DNA from: an uncultured Sphingomonadaceae bacterium
Lineage (GTDB): Bacteria > Pseudomonadota > Alphaproteobacteria > Sphingomonadales > Sphingomonadaceae
Assembly: GCA_947501695.1 (NCBI GenBank)
Contig: CANMWO010000002.1
Span: forward strand, 310,001 to 374,000
Reading direction: 5' to 3'
Length of the DNA stretch: 64,000 nt
Part shown: piece by piece, positions 42,049 through 51,562 of the stretch
Position numbering within the stretch: position 1 is the first letter of the stretch
How the letters are laid out: each line of letters opens with the position of its first letter
The notes under the pieces: generated by a model
Database searches by the model: none
Seen by the model: the letters and a program-made list of their open reading frames with translations, nothing else
What the model was told of the DNA's origin: nothing
Program-made: the position numbers and the translations under genes

Positions 42049-43596
42049 CTAGCTCGCTGCGATCAGTCTCTTGGTGCTATCCGCCTTTGGATCATCAATC
42101 ACCGCCGCCATATCACCCATTTCAACAATATGCCCCTCATCGAGCACGACAATCCGATGACAAAGCCGTCGGGCAGACGCTATATCATGCGTGATAAGGA
42201 GGATGCTAAGTTTGTTGGCTTGCTGCAGCTTTGCTAACAACTCTAGTATAGACGCCCCGACCAGCGGATCCAAAGCCGATGTCGCTTCGTCAAGGACCAG
42301 CAATTGCGGGCTGGCAATGATAGCGCGAGCAATCGCCACACGCTGTGCCTGACCACCCGACAGGCTGTTCGGCACCCGTTGGAGATATTCAGCGCCAAGC
42401 CCTACATCGTCGAGAGCTTCCTCAACCATCCTGTCGCGATCGGTACGCAAAAGGTCTGGCCGAAGGTTTTTAAGTGGTTCCGCAACGATATCCTGCACCT
42501 TCCACTGCGGATCAAGACTTGCCACTGGATCCTGAAATACCGGTTGAATCAAGCTGCGCATCGCAAGGCTACGAGCCCGGCGTTCAGGTAAAACTTCACC
42601 CTGCCAGTTGATCCTGCCAGATGTCAGCGGACCGATGCCTGCGATCGCCCTGCCCAAGGTCGATTTACCTGATCCAGAACCACCAACAATTGCTACCGCC
42701 TCGCCCTCGGATACGGTTAGACTAGCATCCACAACCGCTTCTATCTTACCCCGCCGCCATCCGGGCCGTGGAAACATTACCGTAACCGCTTCAGTTTCCA
42801 TCAGCATGTTTCCTACCGCTGGCAGGACCGGTGCGGGTTCAGTGAGACGAGGCGTAGCGGCCATCAAGCGCTTGGTATATTCTTCCTGCGGATTGGCGAT
42901 AACATCTGCCGAGGGGCCGCTCTCAATCACTTTGCCTTGGTCCATTACGATCAGATCATCGGAATGACCCTCCACAGAAGCGAGATCATGGCTGACGAGC
43001 AGCATCGCGAGTCCTTGCTCTGCGCGTAGTTCGTCAAGCAGCGCCATAATCTCCCCACGCAAGCTCGCGTCCAAAGCGCTGGTCGGCTCATCCGCGATCA
43101 ACAGCTTAGGCCGATGCACAATAGCCGCTGCAATCATCACGCGCTGCCGCTCACCACCCGATAGCCGATGAGGGAATTGATCTAACCGTTCATCTGCACG
43201 TGACAGGCCAACACGTTCGAGCTTCTGGGCCAGTTCATGCCGAGACAAGCGCTGCGGCCCGGCTTGGTCAGCGGCCTCCTGAAGCTGGGCGCCTATGGTC
43301 AAATGGGGTGTCAGTGCCGTCAGTGGTTGTTGAAAGACAAATCCAGTTAACCGGCTGCGGGCTTTGCGCATTTGATGGGCATCGGCCTCGATCAACTCGA
43401 TCCCGTCGAGCTTAACGGAACCCTGCGCTTCTCCCGGCGTAAGACCGAAAGGTGTGAGGCAGGACAGACTTTTTCCCGAACCGGATGCACCGATAATCGC
43501 CGTACATTTGCCAGCTTCGACCGTGATATTAACACCATCAACAAGCCGCTTGCCGCCAATTTGGATGGCCATATCGCGTATCTCGTAAACGCTCAC
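42049..43596 (-). CDS. ABC transporter ATP-binding protein, two fused nucleotide-binding domains (YejF/OppDF type)
   Basis: A 515-residue ATPase with two ABC domains in one chain. Domain 1: Walker A IIGASGSGKS, signature LSGGERQR, Walker B LLIADEPTSALD. Domain 2: Walker A IVGGSGSGKS, signature LSGGQAQR, Walker B LLVLDEATSALD. The oligopeptide-importer spacing (FQQPLTALTPHL, FQDPVASLDPQW Q-loops) and the fusion match YejF-like proteins of peptide uptake systems. It overlaps the permease gene by 4 nt. Energises the two permeases upstream; the cargo is probably a peptide or peptide-like compound. Confidence 0.92.
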   Translation of the reverse strand: MSVYEIRDMAIQIGGKRLVDGVNITVEAGKCTAIIGASGSGKSLSCLTPFGLTPGEAQGSVKLDGIELIEADAHQMRKARSRLTGFVFQQPLTALTPHLTIGAQLQEAADQAGPQRLSRHELAQKLERVGLSRADERLDQFPHRLSGGERQRVMIAAAIVHRPKLLIADEPTSALDASLRGEIMALLDELRAEQGLAMLLVSHDLASVEGHSDDLIVMDQGKVIESGPSADVIANPQEEYTKRLMAATPRLTEPAPVLPAVGNMLMETEAVTVMFPRPGWRRGKIEAVVDASLTVSEGEAVAIVGGSGSGKSTLGRAIAGIGPLTSGRINWQGEVLPERRARSLAMRSLIQPVFQDPVASLDPQWKVQDIVAEPLKNLRPDLLRTDRDRMVEEALDDVGLGAEYLQRVPNSLSGGQAQRVAIARAIIASPQLLVLDEATSALDPLVGASILELLAKLQQANKLSILLITHDIASARRLCHRIVVLDEGHIVEMGDMAAVIDDPKADSTKRLIAAS

Positions 43597-44393
43597 GAGT
43601 AGATATCTCTCAGGCGCTCACCCTCTATCGTCAAGCAAACGAGCAGCAGCACAAGCAACCCGCCGGGGAGCAAGAGTCCAAGCGGCGTCATGTCCATATC
43701 ATCCGCGCCTTCCTTGACCAATATGCCAAGGGAAGTCAGCGGCTCCTGAACCCCCAATCCAAGGAAAGACAAGAAGCTCTCGACCATCACCACTTGTGGT
43801 ACGGTCAGCATAAGATAGGCCAGCGCAACACCGGCTATATTGGGCAGGACATGTTTCAGTATGATTGTAAGCGGCGGCGTTCCTGCAGCTTCGGCAGCCA
43901 ATATGAAAGGTCGCTGTTTTAGCGCCATGACCTGCCCGCGCACCACCCGCGCCATGGTCAGCCATTCGACCAATCCGATGCCTATGAAAACCAACAGTAT
44001 CGAACGGCCGAAGATCACCATCAACAGAATCACGATGAACATGAAAGGCAGAGCATAGAGAGCATCGACAAAACGCATCATCGCTTCATCGACTTTGCCA
44101 CCGACCCAACCGGCCGTTGCCCCCCATGCGATACCGACGATCAAGGAAACCAAAGCGGCGGCTATCGCAACCATCAAAGTAACCCGTGTGCCCGCTGCCA
44201 ATCGTGCAAGGCGGTCGCGTCCAATTTCGTCGGTGCCGAAAATATGCGATCCGCTAAACGCAGGCGCGCGCACCGCGTCCCAGTCAATCTGGTCATATGT
44301 CCATGGCAGGACAGCTGGCAGGACCAGCGCCAATGCTATAAGAACCAAGACAACCCAAAGCGGCCAATGATCGCGGCTGAATAGCGCCCTCAT
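43593..44393 (-). CDS. ABC transporter permease, DppC/OppC/YejE type
   Basis: A 266-residue inner-membrane permease with about six helices. FGTDEIGRDRLARLAAGTRV is the conserved DppC-type entry, and the EAA cytoplasmic loop is AAEAAGTPPLTIILKHVLPN. The C-terminal section FLSFLGLGVQEPLTSLGIL is also diagnostic. 4-nt overlaps with both neighbours. Confidence 0.93.
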   Translation of the reverse strand: MRALFSRDHWPLWVVLVLIALALVLPAVLPWTYDQIDWDAVRAPAFSGSHIFGTDEIGRDRLARLAAGTRVTLMVAIAAALVSLIVGIAWGATAGWVGGKVDEAMMRFVDALYALPFMFIVILLMVIFGRSILLVFIGIGLVEWLTMARVVRGQVMALKQRPFILAAEAAGTPPLTIILKHVLPNIAGVALAYLMLTVPQVVMVESFLSFLGLGVQEPLTSLGILVKEGADDMDMTPLGLLLPGGLLVLLLVCLTIEGERLRDIYS

Positions 44394-45310
44394 CCTTCGC
44401 GCATCCGCGGATCAAGCCAACCGTAAATCAAGTCGGCAAACAGGTTAAACAGGATGATCAGTGCTGCATAAAGTGTCACTACGCCAAGCACCAAAGGATA
44501 GTCCCGGTTTAGCGCCCCTTGGACAAAATAGCGTCCCAACCCGGGCAGTCCGAATACAGTTTCTACGACCACCGCGCCGGTAAGCAATCCAGCCGCTGCA
44601 GGGCCCAGATAACTGGCCACTGGCACCAAAGCTGGTCGCAGACCATGACGGAACAGGATTTTCGTTTCCGGCAATCCCCGTGCTCTAGCGGTCCGAATAT
44701 GATCTTGTTTCAACACCGTTGCCAGACCGGCTCTCGTCAATTTGGCGATGGCGCCCGATACCGGCAGCGCGAGTGCAACAACCGGCATGACCAGCCAGGA
44801 CCAGCCTTGGCTCGTACCCGAAACCGGTAACAAGCCAAGCCAAAGCCCGAAAAGCAGAGCCAATGCAGGGCCGGTCACAAAGGTCGGCAATGCGGTCGCG
44901 ACAGTTGCCAGCATCATGATCGTCTTGTCAGCCGCTTTGCCTGCTCGCACCGCGGCAAACAAACCAGCAGAAATGCCAATCAGCAAAGCCAATATAATCG
45001 CCAAACCACCAAGGGTCAGTGATATCGGCAGTCCCTGCGCCACCAGTTCAGAAACTGTGAAATCACGATAAACCAACGATGGCCCAAAATCCCCCTGCAC
45101 CAGCCGCGAGACATAAAGCCACGCCTGCTCCCAAAGCGGTTTGTCCAGTCCATAGGCTGTTTGCAGGGCGGCCTGTGTCTCTGGCGGTAAAGGGCGTTCA
45201 CCGTCAAAGGGACCGCCGGGGGCAAGCCGCATCAGGAAAAAGGAAGCCAATATGATTGCTAACAGCGTTGGGATCGCTGTCATCAACCGCCTTGCAACCA
45301 GCGCCATCAT
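44390..45310 (-). CDS. ABC transporter permease, DppB/OppB/YejB type
   Basis: A 306-residue membrane protein. N-terminal helix TAIPTLLAIILASFFLMRLA, then the conserved PGGPFDGERPLPPETQAALQ block and LYVSRLVQGDFGPSLVYRDF, the EAA loop TARARGLPETKILFRHGLRP, and a C-terminal FNLFADLIYGWLDPRMREG, all typical of DppB/OppB. First membrane component of the operon, 6 nt after the epoxide hydrolase gene. No periplasmic binding protein gene is in the window. Confidence 0.93.
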   Translation of the reverse strand: MMALVARRLMTAIPTLLAIILASFFLMRLAPGGPFDGERPLPPETQAALQTAYGLDKPLWEQAWLYVSRLVQGDFGPSLVYRDFTVSELVAQGLPISLTLGGLAIILALLIGISAGLFAAVRAGKAADKTIMMLATVATALPTFVTGPALALLFGLWLGLLPVSGTSQGWSWLVMPVVALALPVSGAIAKLTRAGLATVLKQDHIRTARARGLPETKILFRHGLRPALVPVASYLGPAAAGLLTGAVVVETVFGLPGLGRYFVQGALNRDYPLVLGVVTLYAALIILFNLFADLIYGWLDPRMREG

Positions 45311-45316
45311 CTGGCG

Positions 45317-46462
45317 CTACAGCTCCATCTGGCCAAAACAACCACGCACTTCGCTGATGAACAGCTCCGGTACTTCCATCGCAGCAAAGTGACCGCCTTT
45401 GTCCGCTTCACCCCAATATTGGAGGTTTTTGAACCGTTGCTCCGCCCAGCGGCGAGAGGGTGCCATGATCTCATTGGGGAAAATACTGCAACCTGTCGCA
45501 AGGTGAACGGGGTCTACATTGGGATTACCAAAACTTTCTAGATATAGCCGGGCAGATGATCCCCCGGCATTGTTCAGCCAATAGAGCATGATATTATCGA
45601 GCAGGCGATCACGGTCAAAACTGTCATCAGGTGTCGTCGCGCTATCGGACCAACCCTGAAATTTCTCCAGCACCCAAGCCATTTGCCCGACGGGAGAGTC
45701 AGCTAGGCCATAACCCAAGGTCTGGGGTTTGGTCCGCTGTATTTCGGCATAGCCGCCGCCCTGCGTCTGATAGTCCGAGAACCGCATCAGCGAGGCCTGT
45801 TCCTCAGGTGTCGGGCTTTTCATCACCTCTTCAGGCGGTGTCCCAACGACGATCAGATTAATATGGATACCCGCGCAATGGCCGATATTCTGAACGCCAA
45901 TAGCCGATGTCACCAGCGCGCCCCAGTCACCGCCTTGAGCGAAATAGCGATCATAGCCTAGCCGTGTCATCAATACATCCCAGGCCTGCGCGATCCGCTC
46001 CACACTCCATCCGGTTTCCGTCGGCTTGCCGGAAAAGCCATATCCGGGCAGAGATGGAATGACGAGATGATAGGCGTCCTTGGCATCGCCGCCATGGGAG
46101 GCTGGATCCGTCAACGGACCGATAACATCCATAAATTCAACAATCGACCCCGGCCAGCCATGAGTCATGATCAACGGCCGCGCATCTGCTTCGGGCGAGC
46201 GGATATGCATGAAATGAATATCAACCCCGTCGATTTCCGTCATATGATGGGGATATTGGTTGAGTGCAGCTTCACAGCGCCGCCAGTCATATTTTTTACA
46301 CCAATAATCAGTAACTTGCTGCACATAGGCGAGCGGTATGCCTTGAGACCAATCGTCCACTGGCTCTGGGTCTGGCCAGCGAACCATCGCCAAGCGGGTC
46401 TGCAAATCGTCCAATGCCGACTGCGGAATATCGATCTGGAAGTCTCTGATACTATCGCTCAT
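45317..46462 (-). CDS. epoxide hydrolase (EHN-domain alpha/beta hydrolase)
   Basis: A 381-residue alpha/beta hydrolase with the N-terminal EHN extension (about 1-110: QIDIPQSALDDLQTRLAMVR). The oxyanion region is THGWPGSIVEFMDVIGPLT, the nucleophile Asp is in FAQGGDWGALVTSAIG, and the catalytic His is probably the one near the C-terminus in KGGHFAAMEVPELF. It hydrates epoxides to diols; the microsomal/juvenile-hormone epoxide hydrolase branch is nearest. It lies 6 nt upstream of the ABC permease gene and 37 nt after the 3-hydroxyacyl-CoA dehydrogenase gene, suggesting a catabolic operon for an imported compound. Confidence 0.9.
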   Translation of the reverse strand: MSDSIRDFQIDIPQSALDDLQTRLAMVRWPDPEPVDDWSQGIPLAYVQQVTDYWCKKYDWRRCEAALNQYPHHMTEIDGVDIHFMHIRSPEADARPLIMTHGWPGSIVEFMDVIGPLTDPASHGGDAKDAYHLVIPSLPGYGFSGKPTETGWSVERIAQAWDVLMTRLGYDRYFAQGGDWGALVTSAIGVQNIGHCAGIHINLIVVGTPPEEVMKSPTPEEQASLMRFSDYQTQGGGYAEIQRTKPQTLGYGLADSPVGQMAWVLEKFQGWSDSATTPDDSFDRDRLLDNIMLYWLNNAGGSSARLYLESFGNPNVDPVHLATGCSIFPNEIMAPSRRWAEQRFKNLQYWGEADKGGHFAAMEVPELFISEVRGCFGQMEL

Positions 46463-46499
46463 CGCATCGTCTCCATTTAGTCCAGCTTACATCGCCATC

Positions 46500-47369
46500 T
46501 TACATAGTAGGCGTCGGTGCTTCACCCGAATAGTCATAAAAACCCTTGCCGGTTTTGCGACCAAGCCAACCGGCTTCAACATATTTGAGTAGGATCGGCG
46601 CCGGGCGATATTTGGGATCGCCAAAATCATTCTGCAATACGCGTAAGATCTCCAACAATGTATCAAGACCAATCATATCCGCCAATGTAATAGGCCCCAT
46701 CGGATGACCGAGACCAAGCTGCACGCCGCGGTCAATATCTTCCATCGAAGCAGTGCCTTCGCCGAGCGCGAAAAATGCTTCGTTGAGCATAGGCAGTAAT
46801 ATCCGGTTGACCACAAAGCATGGCGAATCTTTGGCCAATACGGCTTGCTTGCCAAGCGCCTTCACATAGTCATTCGCCATAGCAACACTTTGATCGCTGC
46901 TCGCAAGACCGCGAATGACCTCGACCAAGCCCATCAAGGGTACTGGATTGAAAAAATGCACACCAATGAAACGGGATGGATCTTTCACCGCCTGCGCCAA
47001 ACGGGTAATCGATATAGAAGATGTGTTGGTAGCCAATAACGCTTGATGGCCCAAAATTTCGGAAGCCGCTCCAAAAATCTGACGCTTGATATCTTCGCGC
47101 TCGGTAGCCGCTTCAATGATGATGTCTGCGCTTGCCATGGGATCCAGCGATCCAATCGTTTCAATGCGGTCAAGAGCAGTTTGCGCCGCCTGTTGCTCGA
47201 TTTTTTCCTTGTCGACCAATCGCGACAATTGTTTCGCAATCCCCGCCTTGCCTTTTTCGGCAATCTCTTGGTTCATATCAGACAAATAGACATGATACCC
47301 GGCTTGGGCTGAAACCTGCGCAATTCCTGCACCCATTTGTCCTGATCCAATGATACCGATTGATTTCAT
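46500..47369 (-). CDS. 3-hydroxybutyryl-CoA dehydrogenase
   Basis: NAD(P)-dependent dehydrogenase of 289 residues acting on short 3-hydroxyacyl-CoA. Rossmann motif [20 protein letters not shown] at the start; catalytic region [20 protein letters not shown] with the His; [21 protein letters not shown]-terminal [20 protein letters not shown] and [13 protein letters not shown]. Length fits the Hbd/PaaH class. First gene of the leftward operon with the epoxide hydrolase and the ABC importer; divergent from the DUF1176 gene. Confidence 0.93.
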   Translation of the reverse strand: MKSIGIIGSGQMGAGIAQVSAQAGYHVYLSDMNQEIAEKGKAGIAKQLSRLVDKEKIEQQAAQTALDRIETIGSLDPMASADIIIEAATEREDIKRQIFGAASEILGHQALLATNTSSISITRLAQAVKDPSRFIGVHFFNPVPLMGLVEVIRGLASSDQSVAMANDYVKALGKQAVLAKDSPCFVVNRILLPMLNEAFFALGEGTASMEDIDRGVQLGLGHPMGPITLADMIGLDTLLEILRVLQNDFGDPKYRPAPILLKYVEAGWLGRKTGKGFYDYSGEAPTPTM

Positions 47370-47460
47370 TTGTCGTCCCTTTTCATTATCATGACCTAGC
47401 CGTTAATGCTGGTATAATATGGCACTAGCGATTGTCGTTCAAACTGGCTAGATTACAAAT

Positions 47461-48588
47461 ATGCCCCCTATTATTTCCACTATTGCCCTTATGGCACTAG
47501 CAGCGGCTCCAACGGCCAGCACGTCGCAACCCATTCCCAATCCAGGCGAAGTCAAAGTCTTTAAAGACTGGTCTGTAGGTTGTGATAATGGCGGTAATTG
47601 TCAGGCAGTTTCCTTAGTCGACGACGCAAGCGGCAGCTTCGATGATTGGGGCGGCCCGATTTTCATTGGCCGGACCGCCAGCAAAGACGATGTACTGAAA
47701 ATAAGGGTCCTGCTGCAAGACACAGGCGTTAGTCAGTACCAAATGATTGTCGACGGCAAGATTGTGGATACCGGTCCGATAAGCCAGGGTGACTATCCAA
47801 TCGAGATTATTGGCGAGAACGCCAAAAAAGTAACCCGTGCGATTGCACGTGGCAGGAACCTGAATGTCACTGGGCCTGATGGATCCAGTCTCACCAAAAT
47901 TTCATTGGCTGGGTCGATGGCAGCACTCCGCTATATCGATCAAAAGCAGAAAAGAGCTTATACCCGTACGGCTTTGGTCGCAAAGGGTCGTCGCACTTTT
48001 CGGCCTATAAAAACCGAAGTTCCGCTCGTTACCACAAATCAATGGGAGCCTGCCAAACGGATCCCTGCGACTACTGAGATTGTTGATCTGGTTGAAAATT
48101 CAGTTTGTAAGGATGAACGGTTTGGCGTGGTCGAAGATCAGATATATCCCCTCGGACAGAAGGATAACCGCTATCGTGCTCTGATCTTAATCTCTTGCGG
48201 CTCGGGCGCCTACAATTTTTCCAGCGCCGCCTATATCGGTGAAATCAGGGGCGATGAGAAAGACGGCGCCAGTTGGGCTTTCCGCCCAGCTACTTATGAT
48301 CTTCAACCCAGTTGGGGCGGCGAAGGACGCCCACCGTTGCTAGTCAACGCCCATTGGGAACAGAATCGACAGATATTGAGCAGCTTTGCCAAAGGCAGAG
48401 GCATTGGCGATTGTGGTAATGCCGAGAGCTTCGTTTGGGACGGCGAAAAATTTCGGTTGGTTGAAGCAAGCAGCATGCAGGAATGCCGCGGGGCTTATGA
48501 ATGGATCACCACCTGGCGCGCGAAATACCATAAAGCTGGGGAGCTAGCCTCCCAAACATCAACGCCAACTGAGTCTAACAATCAATAG
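47461..48588 (+). CDS. DUF1176 domain exported protein
   Basis: A 375-residue periplasmic protein. A short signal peptide (IALMALAAAPTAS) precedes the domain, which shows VKVFKDWSVGCDNGGNCQAV with its conserved Cys pair, then repeated beta segments (ALRYIDQKQKRAYTRTALVA) and a second Cys group (LILISCGSGAYNF, GDCGNAESFVW, SMQECRGAYEWITTWR). Conserved in sphingomonads and enterobacteria; function unknown. Cysteine positions suggest disulfides in the periplasm. Confidence 0.85.
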   Translation: MPPIISTIALMALAAAPTASTSQPIPNPGEVKVFKDWSVGCDNGGNCQAVSLVDDASGSFDDWGGPIFIGRTASKDDVLKIRVLLQDTGVSQYQMIVDGKIVDTGPISQGDYPIEIIGENAKKVTRAIARGRNLNVTGPDGSSLTKISLAGSMAALRYIDQKQKRAYTRTALVAKGRRTFRPIKTEVPLVTTNQWEPAKRIPATTEIVDLVENSVCKDERFGVVEDQIYPLGQKDNRYRALILISCGSGAYNFSSAAYIGEIRGDEKDGASWAFRPATYDLQPSWGGEGRPPLLVNAHWEQNRQILSSFAKGRGIGDCGNAESFVWDGEKFRLVEASSMQECRGAYEWITTWRAKYHKAGELASQTSTPTESNNQ

Positions 48589-48612
48589 AGACGCTCCACA
48601 TTATTTCTCACT

Positions 48613-49572
48613 TTAAGGTGCGTTTTTATATGGGTTTGCCTCGGCGAGAATCAGCGAGAAATAGTCTTTCTCATCACTCCATTCTCTAACGGGTGACCAG
48701 CCCCCAGCACGTAGCATCAGCCGCGCATCGCGAAGACCATATTTATGGCTGTTCTCGATGTGGATTTTTTGCCCTTTGATCATATCATATTGACAGCCAT
48801 CAATCGAGAAACTGATGTCCGATTGCACTTCCAGATAGATTTCTATCCTTGCATAAAGGTCATTCCAGATTGCGATATGGCGAAATTGATCCACGACTAT
48901 ATTGCCATCCATTTCGCGATTGATGCGGTGGAGCAGATTTAGCGAGAACTGTGCTGTTACACCGGCGCTGTCATCATAAGCTGCGACCAGCACATCGGGA
49001 TCTTTGATCCTGTCGAACCCTATTAACAGCTGCGATCCCGTACCCAATGTCTCACGCATGAAACGCAGCAAATCGACCGACGTGCGTGCTACCATATTAC
49101 CGATGGTTGAACCGGGAAAGAAGCCGAGTTTCGGCATATCGGATACCTCATCCGGCAAATTGATCCGCCGCATGAAGTCGGCTTCCAGCGGGTAAATCGG
49201 AAGTTGCTGAAACTGGCTTTGCAGTTGCGCGGCGCTGGCAGCGAGAAACTCGCCAGAGATATCGATCGGAACATAGGCGTCAGGCTTCGTCGCTCTCAAA
49301 AGATGCGGTGTCTTGATCGAACTACCTGAGCCAAATTCGACTACGGCGCGACCTTTCCCTCCCATTTCGGCCACCTCACTACTATAGCTTTCAAGCAATG
49401 CGGTTTCGGTGCGGGTCGGATAATATTCGGGAAGTTCGGTTATCTGTTCAAATAATTCAGAACCCGCACGATCATAGAGCCATCTCGCGGGAATAGCATG
49501 GCTTTGCTCTTCAAAGCAGTGCCGAACATCGTCGCGGAATGCCGGATCAACCCGGCTGATTGTCATATCCAT
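48613..49572 (-). CDS. egtD: L-histidine N-alpha-methyltransferase EgtD
   Basis: Trimethylates histidine to hercynine, the first step of ergothioneine synthesis. 319 residues from ATG 49572, the standard EgtD length. SAM-binding VVEFGSGSSIKTPHLL, the region YVPIDISGEFLAASAAQLQS, FFPGSTIGNMVARTSVDLLR, and the C-terminal HIENSHKYGLRDARLMLRAG. The longer frame to 49644 overlaps egtB and encodes atypical sequence. Lies 32 nt after egtB. Confidence 0.94.
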   Translation of the reverse strand: MDMTISRVDPAFRDDVRHCFEEQSHAIPARWLYDRAGSELFEQITELPEYYPTRTETALLESYSSEVAEMGGKGRAVVEFGSGSSIKTPHLLRATKPDAYVPIDISGEFLAASAAQLQSQFQQLPIYPLEADFMRRINLPDEVSDMPKLGFFPGSTIGNMVARTSVDLLRFMRETLGTGSQLLIGFDRIKDPDVLVAAYDDSAGVTAQFSLNLLHRINREMDGNIVVDQFRHIAIWNDLYARIEIYLEVQSDISFSIDGCQYDMIKGQKIHIENSHKYGLRDARLMLRAGGWSPVREWSDEKDYFSLILAEANPYKNAP

Positions 49573-49604
49573 GAGAAAACCGTCCTTGGCGGCAAGATTA
49601 AGGA

Positions 49605-50858
49605 TCAAATATCTTTGGCGAGACGCAGGCCGGTAAACTGCCAACGCTGATGGGGATAAAAGAAGTTGCGATAGCTATTCCGGATATGACCTGATGGCGT
49701 CGCAACACTGCCGCCTTTCAGGACAAACTGTCCTGACATAAACTTGCCATTATATTCGCCAACCGCACCCTCAGCCGTCTTGAACCCAGGATAGGGGCGA
49801 TAAGCGCTGCCAGTCCATTCCCAGACTTTACCGCTGCCCGGTAAGTCCTTTTGCGCTGCAACTTCCCATTCTGCTTCGGTCGGCAAACGCGCGCCGTCCC
49901 AAATTTTTTGCGCCCAGCTAGCATAAGCATCAGCTTCGTAGAGACTGATATGGCGCACCGGAGCACATAGCACCCGCTCTCGCCAGCCCTGAAGCGTGAA
50001 TTCCTGTGCTATTCCATCGTTCTCACGCCAATGCAGAGGACGACGAATGTTTTGGTCTTGAACCCAAGACCAGCCGTCTGATAGCCAGTGTCGCGGATCA
50101 TCGTAACCGCCATCCGCTACAAAATCTTGCCACTCGCCATTGGTAATCGGCCGATCGGCCATGGCATGGGGATGAAGCATCACTTCATGACGTGGCCCCT
50201 CGCAATCAAATGCGAAACCTTTATCATCATGACCAATCTCTTGCACACCATGCTCGCCTTCGATCCAGACCAGCGGCGCTTCGATTATCGCAGCGCGCGG
50301 CCTGGGTTCCAGTAGGGAAGGACCCAAGGGGTTGCGCGAGAATAAATGCAAGATATCGGTTTGAAGCAATTCTTGGTGCTGTTGTTCATGGTGCAGGCCA
50401 AGCTCAACCAGATCGAGCAATTGGTTCGAAAAACCATCCATCGCTTGTGCCATCTCTGCATCGACATGAACACGATAATCCAACACCGCATCAAGCGACG
50501 GCCGGGTCAACAATCCTCGCTCAGGCCTAGCATGCCGAGCCCCTTCGGCCTCATAATAGCTATTGAACAAATAGGCATAAGCCTCGTCAAAGGGAGAATA
50601 ACCCTGCACGTGATCGCGCAGCAAAAAGGTTTCAAAAAACCATGTCGTGTGCGCCAAGTGCCATTTTGCAGGAGAGGCATCATCCATCGACTGAGCCGTG
50701 GTATCGGCATCACTCAATCCAGAAATCAACGTTATGCTATGGGATCGAACAGCTTCAAATCGGTCTGCCAAATCTTGTTTTCGAGAGGTTTTTTGAACGC
50801 TCCCCGACGACGTTATTCTAGTTTCGGCTTGGCCAACGATCAGTCTTACTCCGTCCAT
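49605..50858 (-). CDS. egtB: ergothioneine biosynthesis sulfoxide synthase EgtB
   Basis: Non-heme iron enzyme joining hercynine to a thiol donor, 417 residues. The DinB-like domain supplies iron histidines: KWHLAHTTWFFETFLL and HHEQQHQELLQTDILHLF. The C-terminal formylglycine-enzyme-like domain has EWQDFVADGGYDDPRHWLSD, RLPTEAEWEVAAQ, GKVWEWTGSAYRPYPGF and the end FYPHQRWQFTGLRLAKD. The egtA/egtC genes of the actinobacterial route are not adjacent, so cysteine or another thiol may be the donor, as in proteobacterial types. Start uncertain: ATG 50858 (used), ATG 50894 or TTG 50903; none has a clear ribosome site. Confidence 0.92.
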   Translation of the reverse strand: MDGVRLIVGQAETRITSSGSVQKTSRKQDLADRFEAVRSHSITLISGLSDADTTAQSMDDASPAKWHLAHTTWFFETFLLRDHVQGYSPFDEAYAYLFNSYYEAEGARHARPERGLLTRPSLDAVLDYRVHVDAEMAQAMDGFSNQLLDLVELGLHHEQQHQELLQTDILHLFSRNPLGPSLLEPRPRAAIIEAPLVWIEGEHGVQEIGHDDKGFAFDCEGPRHEVMLHPHAMADRPITNGEWQDFVADGGYDDPRHWLSDGWSWVQDQNIRRPLHWRENDGIAQEFTLQGWRERVLCAPVRHISLYEADAYASWAQKIWDGARLPTEAEWEVAAQKDLPGSGKVWEWTGSAYRPYPGFKTAEGAVGEYNGKFMSGQFVLKGGSVATPSGHIRNSYRNFFYPHQRWQFTGLRLAKDI

Positions 50859-50874
50859 TTGTTCGCAATAAGCA

Positions 50875-50889
50875 GAACATAGAGCGAAC
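50875..50889 (-). promoter_or_regulatory. GTTC-N7-GTTC element near the egtB start
   Basis: On the minus strand the sequence reads GTTC-GCTCTAT-GTTC, matching the alphaproteobacterial LexA/SOS-box form, 17 bp upstream of the ATG at 50858. An 8-base fixed motif is expected by chance about twice in a window this size, so this is weak evidence. Confidence 0.25.
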
Positions 50890-50972
50890 GACATTAGGGT
50901 CAACCGCTTATATTTGCGCCAACAAGGTGCGAATATGTCACCTGCGGTGCGTTTAAACGATGTTCTACTATA

Positions 50973-51551
50973 TTAGCGCGATGCGCCGGGAACCCATAAT
51001 ATGTCGGCTTTACCGCCATTGTTGAGCATCCGGCCGAGGACAAAAAGATAGTCAGAGAGCCGGTTGACATAAGCCAGAGCATGCGGATTAATTGCCATCA
51101 CCTGTGCGGCACCCACGGCAGTTCGTTCCGCACGTCGAGCGATGGCCCGCGCCAGATGAATGGCTGCCGCGGATCTATCGCCACCCGGTAGAATGAAGCT
51201 GGTGAGAGGATCCAGTTGATCGTTGACCGAATCAATCTCACTCTCCAGTCGTTCCACTTGCGATGGCGTTACGCGAAGAACCATGTCTGACGGGATGAAA
51301 TCGTCATCCTCGCCCGCTGGCGTTGCGAGATCGGCCCCTAGGTCGAACAAGTCATTCTGAATTATGCGCAGCGACTGTACCAGCGCTGCATCAACAACCT
51401 CACAAATCGCGACACCAAGCGCACTATTCAATTCATCCACATCGCCGATAGCCGCCATGCGTGCATCGTTTTTGGCAATGCGCGATCCATCAACCAGGCC
51501 GGTCGTGCCGTCATCACCGGTTTTGGTATAAATCTTGTTGAGCTTGACCAT
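50973..51551 (-). CDS. cob(I)yrinic acid a,c-diamide / cob(I)alamin adenosyltransferase, PduO type
   Basis: Transfers the adenosyl group from ATP to cob(I)alamin. 192 residues. N-terminal ATP-binding motif TKTGDDGTTGLVDGSRIAKN, the central helix FILPGGDRSAAAIHLARAIA with the RRAERTAV block, and the C-terminal YVNRLSDYLFVLGRML, all diagnostic of PduO-type ATR. Lies 11 nt after the small twin-TM gene. Confidence 0.94.
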   Translation of the reverse strand: MVKLNKIYTKTGDDGTTGLVDGSRIAKNDARMAAIGDVDELNSALGVAICEVVDAALVQSLRIIQNDLFDLGADLATPAGEDDDFIPSDMVLRVTPSQVERLESEIDSVNDQLDPLTSFILPGGDRSAAAIHLARAIARRAERTAVGAAQVMAINPHALAYVNRLSDYLFVLGRMLNNGGKADILWVPGASR

Positions 51552-51562
51552 CGCAGCAAGTT

